A DNA stretch of 64,000 nucleotides from Variovorax fucosicus (GTDB lineage Bacteria > Pseudomonadota > Gammaproteobacteria > Burkholderiales > Burkholderiaceae_C): the NCBI RefSeq assembly GCF_030316825.1, contig NZ_JASZYU010000001.1, forward strand, positions 558,001-622,000, in the 5' to 3' direction. Position numbers and translations under genes: made by a program. Shown in pieces: positions 58,354 to 64,000 of the stretch. How positions within the stretch are numbered: position 1 is the stretch's first letter; the number at the start of each line of letters is the position of its first letter. Below the pieces are notes generated by a model. It worked only from the letters and a program-made list of their open reading frames with translations, searched no databases and had not been told where the DNA came from.

Positions 58354-59052
58354 ATGTCTTTGCAGGATTTCAAGGTTCTCACGTTCGACGTCGTCGGCAC
58401 GCTGATCGATTTCGAGGGCGGCATGCTCGCCTACCTGCGTGCCGCCGTGCCCGGCGCCCAGGTGACCGACGACGCATTTCTCGCGGCCTACCGGAAGGCG
58501 CGCGCCGACGGCAACACCGGTTGGTACCCGGACGATCTGGAGCGCTGCTGGCATGTCATCGCGCCCGGCCTGGGCCTGCCCGACACCGATGCGCTTGCGC
58601 AGGGCCTGCGCGATTCGGTCGCGAACTGGCCGGCGTTCCCGGACTCGGTGGAGGCGCTCAAGCGTCTGCGCAAGCGTTTCAAGCTGGTCACCATGACCAA
58701 CGCCCAGACCTGGGCGCTGGCCCATTTCGCGAAGACGCTGGAGCAGCCCTTCGACATGCTGCTGAGCTGTGACGACGCGATGTGCGAGAAGCCCGATCCG
58801 CGCTACTTCGCCTATGCCCGCGGCCGCTTCGAGGGCGCCTGGGGCTACAAGCAGGCCGACAACCTGCACGTCGCGCAGAGCCAGTACCACGACATCGGCG
58901 TGTCCAGGCGCCTGGGCATCACCACCTGCTGGATCGAGCGCCGCCATGGCCTGAAGGACTCGGGCGGCACGATCGAGTCGGAACGCACCGAACCCGACTA
59001 CCACTTCCACACGCTGGCCGAACTGGCCGACGCGGTCGAGGCCGGGCGTTGA
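58354..59052 (+). CDS. HAD superfamily hydrolase, haloacid dehalogenase type II-like
   Basis: A 232-residue HAD protein. Seen: nucleophile Asp in LTFDVVGTLIDFEGG (DxxGT), the second motif in VTMTNAQTWA, the Lys in CEKPDPRYF and late acidic residues. Its overall layout is type II haloacid dehalogenase-like, but many relatives are phosphatases. ATG 58354 follows CGGAGCGCTCAC; a very long open frame upstream (from 55876) is the shadow of the liv and dehydrogenase genes. Stop overlaps the next start. Confidence 0.85.
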   Translation: MSLQDFKVLTFDVVGTLIDFEGGMLAYLRAAVPGAQVTDDAFLAAYRKARADGNTGWYPDDLERCWHVIAPGLGLPDTDALAQGLRDSVANWPAFPDSVEALKRLRKRFKLVTMTNAQTWALAHFAKTLEQPFDMLLSCDDAMCEKPDPRYFAYARGRFEGAWGYKQADNLHVAQSQYHDIGVSRRLGITTCWIERRHGLKDSGGTIESERTEPDYHFHTLAELADAVEAGR

Positions 59053-60227
59053 GCCCCGGCGCGATTGCCGCGCCGGTCGCCGACCTGCTGCCGGAGCTGG
59101 TCGCGCTGCGCCACGACCTGCACGCACATCCTGAACTCGCGTTCGAAGAGCGCCGCACGGCCGGCGTGGTGGCACAGGCGCTGCGCCTGCTCGGCCTGGA
59201 GGTGCATGAAGGGCTGGGCGGCACCGGCGTGGTCGGCACGCTGCGCTGCGGCGACGGCGAGCGCAGTGTCGGCCTGCGCGCCGACATGGACGCATTGCCG
59301 ATGGTCGAACTCGGACGCGCGGCGCACGCGAGCCGCACCCCCGGCGTGCACCACGGCTGCGGACACGACGGCCATACCAGCATGCTGATCGGCGCGGCAC
59401 GCCAGCTGGCGCGCACGCGCCGCTTCAACGGCACGGTGCACTTCATCTTCCAGCCGGCCGAAGAAGGCAAAGGCGGCGCGCGCGCCATGATCGAGGACGG
59501 CCTGTTCGAGCGCTTTCCCTGCGACAGCGTCTATGCATTGCACAACTGGCCGGATCTGCCGCTGGGCCGGGCGCAGACCCGCGCGGGGCCCATCATGGCG
59601 GCGGCCGACCGCTTCGACATCGTGCTGCGCGGGCGCGGCGGCCATGCCGCGCAACCGCACCACACGCCTGACGCCATTCTTGCGGCGAGCCAGCTGGTCG
59701 CGCAGCTGCACACCATCGTCTCGCGCCGCATCGACCCGGGCGAATCGGCGGTGCTGTCCGTCACACGTATCGAGGGCGGCCACAGCCACAACGTGTTGCC
59801 GGCGGAAGTGTCGATCACCGGCACGGTGCGCAGCTTCGATGCCGCGTCGCAGGATCGCATCGAGGCCGCGCTACGTGCCACCGTCGACGGCGTGGCACTG
59901 GCCAGCGGTACCCAGGCCGAAGTGCGCTACGTGCGCTACTACCCTGCCACCGTCAACACGCCGGCCGAGGCCGCGCTCGCGCTCGATGCGGCCCTGTCCA
60001 TCGGCCTGCAGGCCGACATGGCGCCGCGTGCGGCCTTCACCTCGGAAGACTTCGCCTTCATGCTGCAGCGCCGACCCGGCGCCTACCTGTGGCTGGGCCA
60101 GGGGCGTGCCGATCCGGGGCCGGACGGCGAGCACGCGCTGCACCACCCCTGCTACGACTTCAACGACGACGCGTTGCCGCTGGGCGTGCGCTGGTTTTGC
60201 GAAGTGGCCGAAACCGCATTGCGGTAA
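59049..60227 (+). CDS. M20 family amidohydrolase (hippurate hydrolase-like)
   Basis: A 392-residue zinc peptidase/aminoacylase. Seen: LRHDLHAHPELAFEE, ADMDALPMVE, the metal motif HHGCGHDGHTSML, catalytic Glu pair FQPAEEGKGGA, and AADRFDIVLRGRGGHAAQPH, all of the M20D group that cleaves N-acyl amino acids such as hippurate or auxin conjugates. TTG 59049 overlaps the HAD stop (TTGA) and there is no ATG nearby in frame. Follows the Liv/ALDH/HAD genes and may cleave the imported amide. Confidence 0.93.
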   Translation: MSPGAIAAPVADLLPELVALRHDLHAHPELAFEERRTAGVVAQALRLLGLEVHEGLGGTGVVGTLRCGDGERSVGLRADMDALPMVELGRAAHASRTPGVHHGCGHDGHTSMLIGAARQLARTRRFNGTVHFIFQPAEEGKGGARAMIEDGLFERFPCDSVYALHNWPDLPLGRAQTRAGPIMAAADRFDIVLRGRGGHAAQPHHTPDAILAASQLVAQLHTIVSRRIDPGESAVLSVTRIEGGHSHNVLPAEVSITGTVRSFDAASQDRIEAALRATVDGVALASGTQAEVRYVRYYPATVNTPAEAALALDAALSIGLQADMAPRAAFTSEDFAFMLQRRPGAYLWLGQGRADPGPDGEHALHHPCYDFNDDALPLGVRWFCEVAETALR

Positions 60228-60280
60228 CGGATCATGGAAGCCCTTCGGTTGCTCAATGGAATCAAAGAGCGGCCAGCTCT

Positions 60281-60427
60281 GATAAAGCCGAAGTTTCCTC
60301 GGGAAGCGCGAAACGCATCGTCGCCTTCATCCAGGACCGAGATGCGCTTGCCGAGCTGGCCAAGCCCGTAGGCCACTGCGGTGCCCACCAGGCCGCCGCC
60401 AATCACGATCACATCGCTCGAAAACAC
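60281..60427 (-). pseudogene. FAD oxidoreductase remnant, N-terminal 49 codons only
   Basis: The frame starting at GTG 60427 encodes an FAD-binding start (VIVIGGGLVGTAVAYGLGQLG) followed by DDAFRASRGNFGFI, exactly the beginning of a DAO-family oxidase. After FI the sequence becomes unrelated and stops inside the M20 gene at 60152. The rest of the enzyme is missing. It begins 10 bp after the stop of the intact FAD oxidoreductase gene, so this was once a further gene in that operon. Confidence 0.7.
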
Positions 60428-60436
60428 GCGTGCGGC

Positions 60437-61762
60437 CTAGAAATCAGCGACCTTGCCCCATGCTGAGCCGCTGAAACGCTCCGGCCGGTAGGGCACGGGA
60501 TCGACGATCGGCTCGCCGCCGCTGGCCAGATCCGCGATCAGGTGGCCGGCGCCAGGACCGATGCCGAAGCCGTGTCCGGAAAAGCCTGCGGCCAGAATGA
60601 AGCCAGGCAGTCCCGGCACCTCGCCGATGCCGGGAACCCCGTCCGGCGTGCTGTCGATATAGCCAGCCCAGGCGTGCGTGATCTTTGCGGCGCGAAGCTG
60701 GGGCAGCAGTTCGACCGCGCGGCGGTGGGTCTCCTTGATGCTCACGGGATCGGGCGTCGGATCGAGGATGCGCATGCGTTCCATGGGCGTTGGCGCATCG
60801 AGCCGCCACCGCGCCAGCGTTTCATGGCCACTCCGAATGGCTTCCAGGCTGCCCGGGCGAAGGTTGCGCCAGCGCTTGGCGAACATCGGCACGAACTGCG
60901 GTGCGAAGCGCAGGAACTGGCCTGTCGGATCCACGCGCGCGCGGCCACTGATGGCCAGTGCGTAGCGTCCGTCGTTGCGGCGCGTGGCGGACACGCCCGC
61001 GCTCACCACGGCAGGCGGCAAGCGTTGTTCCACAGGGGACACACTGAGGATGGATTGGCGTATCGAGGCCTGCGGAAAGCGGATGTCCAGCTGGCGGCAG
61101 AACGAGGAAGCCCAGGCGCCACCAGCCATCACGACCGTCCTGGTCTTGATGACCCCGGCTTCCGTGATCACACCGCTGACCCGACCGCCTTCCGTCTCGA
61201 TGCCGCGGGCGGCGCAATCCTGATGGACGCTGCCCCCGAGCTTGATGAACGCAGCGGCCACCGCCGGCGCGGCCTTGCCAGGGTCGGCGGTGCCGTCGCT
61301 GGGCGAGAAGACGCCGCCTTTCCAGGCGCGGCCGGTTGCCTGCCCGCGCTCGGCGGCCTCGCGGCTGCTCAGCATGTGAGTCGTCACGCCAGCGGTCTTG
61401 GCAAAGTCGCGCCAGCTGGCCCAACCGGAAATCTCGGCCTCATCGTTGCTGAGATACAAAAGCCCGCAGCGATGAAAACCGGTGTCTTCACCGGTTTCGG
61501 CGGCAAATTGTTCCCACAGATCGAGGCTCTTGGTCGCCAACGGCAATTCGCGAGCGTCGCGATTCTGCTGCCGGCACCAGCCCCAGTTGCGGCTCGATTG
61601 CTCGGCGCCGATCCTGCCCTTTTCCACCAACGCGACCGACACGCCGCGCTTGGCCAGGTAGTAGGCGGTGAAGACACCGATGATGCCGCCGCCGATCACG
61701 ACGACGTCGGCCGAGGCCGGCAGCGTGGGCGAAGTTTGGATGTGGCGCAGCGGAGGCGACAT
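60437..61762 (-). CDS. FAD-dependent oxidoreductase (DAO family, PuuB-like), second copy
   Basis: A 441-residue DAO-fold oxidase. Seen: VVVIGGGIIGVFTAYYLAKRG, EQSSRNWGWCRQQNRDARELP and AAGFSGHGFGIGPGAGHLIAD. It aligns throughout with the enzyme at 27471-28796, with the same length and the same end SAWGKVADF. Probable role: oxidation of an amine (gamma-glutamylputrescine-like) to an aldehyde. ATG 61762 is 20 bp after the bicupin stop; the frame to 61804 overlaps that gene. Confidence 0.9.
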   Translation of the reverse strand: MSPPLRHIQTSPTLPASADVVVIGGGIIGVFTAYYLAKRGVSVALVEKGRIGAEQSSRNWGWCRQQNRDARELPLATKSLDLWEQFAAETGEDTGFHRCGLLYLSNDEAEISGWASWRDFAKTAGVTTHMLSSREAAERGQATGRAWKGGVFSPSDGTADPGKAAPAVAAAFIKLGGSVHQDCAARGIETEGGRVSGVITEAGVIKTRTVVMAGGAWASSFCRQLDIRFPQASIRQSILSVSPVEQRLPPAVVSAGVSATRRNDGRYALAISGRARVDPTGQFLRFAPQFVPMFAKRWRNLRPGSLEAIRSGHETLARWRLDAPTPMERMRILDPTPDPVSIKETHRRAVELLPQLRAAKITHAWAGYIDSTPDGVPGIGEVPGLPGFILAAGFSGHGFGIGPGAGHLIADLASGGEPIVDPVPYRPERFSGSAWGKVADF

Positions 61763-61782
61763 GATGAATCTCGCTCGTCCGT

Positions 61783-62502
61783 TCAAGCCGGGACGGTTTG
61801 GCACACGTAGAACTTCGCCACGCGATCGCTGCTTTCCCAGCCGATCGGCGCGCCCTGAGGCACGAACAACGCGTCGCCCGTGCCCACCGACAGCACGCCG
61901 CCGTCAGGTGCTGCGAAGCGCACGCTGCCCGCCACGAGATGCATGAACTCGTTCATGCGATGCGCGCGAACAATCCGGTGGTAGGGGGTCGAGTCCCAGG
62001 CGCCCGCAAGGTACTGCGCAGCGTCATCGGTAAAGACCTTGTCGCTGCGGCACTCCGGCACTGGGCCCAGCAGCACTTCGGCGGGCAGCGTGCCGGTGGG
62101 CGTGAAGTTGGCGTCGGCATGCAGGGGGAAGACGCCGCGCTTCGTCGGCTTGTCGCAGGCGGCCGCGCAAAACACGAAACGCACGCGTGATCCGGCCTGG
62201 ATACGAAGCGAGGTGCCGCATCCGATGACGGCGCCCGCCTGGGGACCGACCACCAGCGGGGCCTCGCCGGCCGCCGTCAGGGTCAGCTCTCCCTCGACCA
62301 CGACGATGGTTTCGATGTGGGGATAGCTTGCGACGTCGAGCTCGCCGATGAAGCTGGTGCGGCCCGCACTCATCGCGCCCGGCCCTTCCCACGCGATCTC
62401 GCGATGCTGCGCAAAAGGATCGTCCTTGCCGAACGCCGCCCGGCGGAAGGAGGTTGAAACAGGTGCGCCGTCGACGCGATGCAGCACTAGGGCCACGGTC
62501 AT
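61783..62502 (-). CDS. Two-domain cupin protein
   Basis: A 239-residue bicupin. Seen: first domain with IETIVVVEGELTLTAAGE and PQAGAVIGCGTSLRIQAGSRVR, second with HRMNEFMHLVAGSVRFAAPDG and GDALFVPQGAPIGWESS. Of the ureidoglycine aminohydrolase-like/DUF861 type. In the paralogous cassette the matching gene (30372) has one cupin domain only. Function unknown; it may bind or process a pathway intermediate. Confidence 0.85.
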   Translation of the reverse strand: MTVALVLHRVDGAPVSTSFRRAAFGKDDPFAQHREIAWEGPGAMSAGRTSFIGELDVASYPHIETIVVVEGELTLTAAGEAPLVVGPQAGAVIGCGTSLRIQAGSRVRFVFCAAACDKPTKRGVFPLHADANFTPTGTLPAEVLLGPVPECRSDKVFTDDAAQYLAGAWDSTPYHRIVRAHRMNEFMHLVAGSVRFAAPDGGVLSVGTGDALFVPQGAPIGWESSDRVAKFYVCQTVPA

Positions 62503-62544
62503 GATTTCTCCTGCGCGTTGCGCGATGGTTTCAATGAAAGCGTG

Positions 62545-63975
62545 TCAGTCGGTACCGGGTGCCGAGGCATGCTGGAAGCCAAGAATGGCTTTGGTTTCCA
62601 GGTACTCCTCGAGACCTTCTATTCCGTATTCGCGGCCGTTTCCCGAGCGCTTGTAGCCACCGAACGGGGCATGAGGATTCCAGGCCGGATAGTTGATGTG
62701 CACCTGGCCGGAGCGGATGCGCGCCGCAACGGCGCGCGCCGCGCCAAGGTCCTGGCCTTGCACATGGGCGCCCAGGCCGTAGACGGTGTCGTTGGCAATC
62801 TCCACAGCCTCGTCCACGCTGTCGTAGGGGATCAACGCGAGCACCGGCCCGAAGATCTCCTCCTGCGCGATCTGCATCCGGGAGTGCACCGCGCTGAAGA
62901 TGGTCGGGCGGCAGTAGAAGCCGCGGCTCAAGGCCTCTGGCCGTCCCAAGCCGCCACAAAGGAGCTGCGCGCCTTCGGCGATGCCGATGCCGATCATTTC
63001 CTGCACGCGATTGAACTGCGCGCGATTGGCCACCGGGCCGTGCGTGGTCTGCTGCGAACGCGGATCGCCCACGACGATGCTGGCTGCCGCTTCGAGCGCG
63101 ATCCGTTCAACTTCCTGGAGGCGCTCGCGGGGCACGATCATGCGAGTCGGGGCGCTGCAGGATTGGCCGACATTGCGGAAGGCGGCCGCTACGCCCTTGG
63201 GGATGGCTAGAGCGAGGTCCGCATCCGGCAGGACGAGGTTGGGCGATTTGCCGCCGAGTTCCTGCGCCACACGCTTCACCGTGGGAGCGGCGGCCTGAGC
63301 CACCAGGACGCCGGCCCTCGTCGAACCGGTGAACGAGATCATGTCCACGTCCGGATGCTCCGCCAAGGCAGCGCCCACCTCCGGTCCGCTGCCATTCACC
63401 AGGTTGAACACACCCGGCGGAATGCCCGCGTCGTGCATTACTTCGGCAAAGAGCAAGGCGCTCAGGGGCGACAGCTCGCTGGGTTTCAGTACGACCGTAC
63501 ATCCCGCTGCCAGGGCGGCGCCGACCTTGGCTGTGATCTGGTAGAGCGGCCAGTTCCAGGGGGTGATCAGGCCGCACACGCCGATGGCCTCGCGCACGAT
63601 GGCCATGTCGCCCCGATGGGTAACGAACGCATAACTGCGCGCATTCTCACTGGCCACGCGAATGTGCTCCGCTGCAGACGGCACCTGCGTGCTGCGCGCA
63701 AAGCCGATGGCAGCGCCCATCTCCAGCGAGATCGCCTGGGCGAACAGTTCTGCGCGCTCCAGGATCAGGGCGTGAACGCGATCCAGAAGCAAGGCCCGGC
63801 TCTGGGCGGAGCTCACGGACCAGGTGGTGAAAGCGCGCCGCGCGGCGGCCACCGCCGTGGCCACGTCTTGCGCGGTTCCCAGCGCGATCTCTGCGACAGG
63901 CTCCTCCGTCGACGGATCGATGACAGAGGCTTGATCTTGCCCCCCAGGCACGACCCACTCGCCGCCAATGAACAT
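62545..63975 (-). CDS. NAD-dependent aldehyde dehydrogenase, second copy
   Basis: A 476-residue (or slightly longer) aldehyde dehydrogenase. Seen: ITPWNWPLYQITAKVG, AQELGGKSPNLVL with the catalytic Glu, GQSCSAPTRMIVP with the catalytic Cys and the end GREYGIEGLEEYLETKAIL. Close paralogue of 28874-30313. ATG 63975 lies 25 nt from the right window edge and the frame is open beyond it, so the start may be a little upstream. First gene of the ALDH-bicupin-FAD oxidoreductase cassette. Confidence 0.92.
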   Translation of the reverse strand: MFIGGEWVVPGGQDQASVIDPSTEEPVAEIALGTAQDVATAVAAARRAFTTWSVSSAQSRALLLDRVHALILERAELFAQAISLEMGAAIGFARSTQVPSAAEHIRVASENARSYAFVTHRGDMAIVREAIGVCGLITPWNWPLYQITAKVGAALAAGCTVVLKPSELSPLSALLFAEVMHDAGIPPGVFNLVNGSGPEVGAALAEHPDVDMISFTGSTRAGVLVAQAAAPTVKRVAQELGGKSPNLVLPDADLALAIPKGVAAAFRNVGQSCSAPTRMIVPRERLQEVERIALEAAASIVVGDPRSQQTTHGPVANRAQFNRVQEMIGIGIAEGAQLLCGGLGRPEALSRGFYCRPTIFSAVHSRMQIAQEEIFGPVLALIPYDSVDEAVEIANDTVYGLGAHVQGQDLGAARAVAARIRSGQVHINYPAWNPHAPFGGYKRSGNGREYGIEGLEEYLETKAILGFQHASAPGTD

Positions 63976-64000
63976 GCGATCCAGGCGGCCAGCGCTCCTG

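Overview
The window is about 64 kb of dense, high-GC bacterial chromosome with about 67 complete or edge-cut protein genes and no rRNA, tRNA, CRISPR array or insertion sequence that I could see. The mix of genes points to a soil or plant-associated member of the Comamonadaceae, most like Variovorax. It includes a Bug-type (tripartite tricarboxylate) binding protein, gcl-hyi-glxR, a two-domain malic enzyme, Liv-type importers, many LysR/AraC/TetR regulators and FAD oxidoreductase/aldehyde dehydrogenase catabolic cassettes. The taxonomic call is inference from gene content and codon use, not from a marker gene.

Layout. 1-0.75 kb: the 3' part of a phospholipase D family gene. 0.8-4 kb: an alpha/beta hydrolase, a TetR regulator and an AcuI-type reductase, linked by three identical copies of a 14-bp inverted-repeat operator. 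4-7.6 kb: an AraC regulator divergent from a cupin dioxygenase-like gene, an alcohol dehydrogenase and an SDR. 7.8-13.3 kb: a DUF4337 protein, katG, small stress-type genes, an Lrp regulator and an RBBP9-type hydrolase. 13.4-17.1 kb: a LysR-Bug-RraA-hydroxyacid dehydrogenase unit. 17.3-23.8 kb: SRPBCC, cupin, MocR, two LysR genes, an Ohr protein, an SDR and RidA. 23.9-30.7 kb: a DnaJ-like gene facing a minus-strand run of a cupin, an aldehyde dehydrogenase, an FAD oxidoreductase, a GNAT-like protein, a membrane desaturase and a diiron-type protein. The last three genes overlap by ATGA and form a possible uncharacterised lipid-modification operon.

31-36 kb is a patchwork of small genes: a methyltransferase, DUF1330, SnoaL, HxlR with DoxX and SDR, DUF4375 and a 2H phosphoesterase. 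36.2-40.8 kb is the glyoxylate assimilation operon gcl-hyi-glxR with a divergent LysR gene. 40.9-44.7 kb holds a flavin-dependent halogenase-like monooxygenase and maeB. 44.8-48.1 kb is a NitT/TauT-type ABC importer with a nucleoside deaminase. 48.1-51.1 kb is a pair of GGDEF proteins, one intact and one degenerate. 51.1-60.2 kb is an AraC regulator divergent from a complete Liv ABC importer, followed by an aldehyde dehydrogenase, a haloacid-dehalogenase-like enzyme and an M20 amidohydrolase. 60.3-64 kb has an FAD oxidoreductase remnant and a second FAD oxidoreductase/bicupin/aldehyde dehydrogenase cassette, paralogous to the one at 27.5-30.7 kb.

Most units look like substrate-specific uptake and degradation modules, each with a neighbouring regulator and, in several cases, a visible inverted or direct repeat in the control region. 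Two truncated gene remnants (3899-3991 and 60281-60427) mark past deletions or rearrangements.
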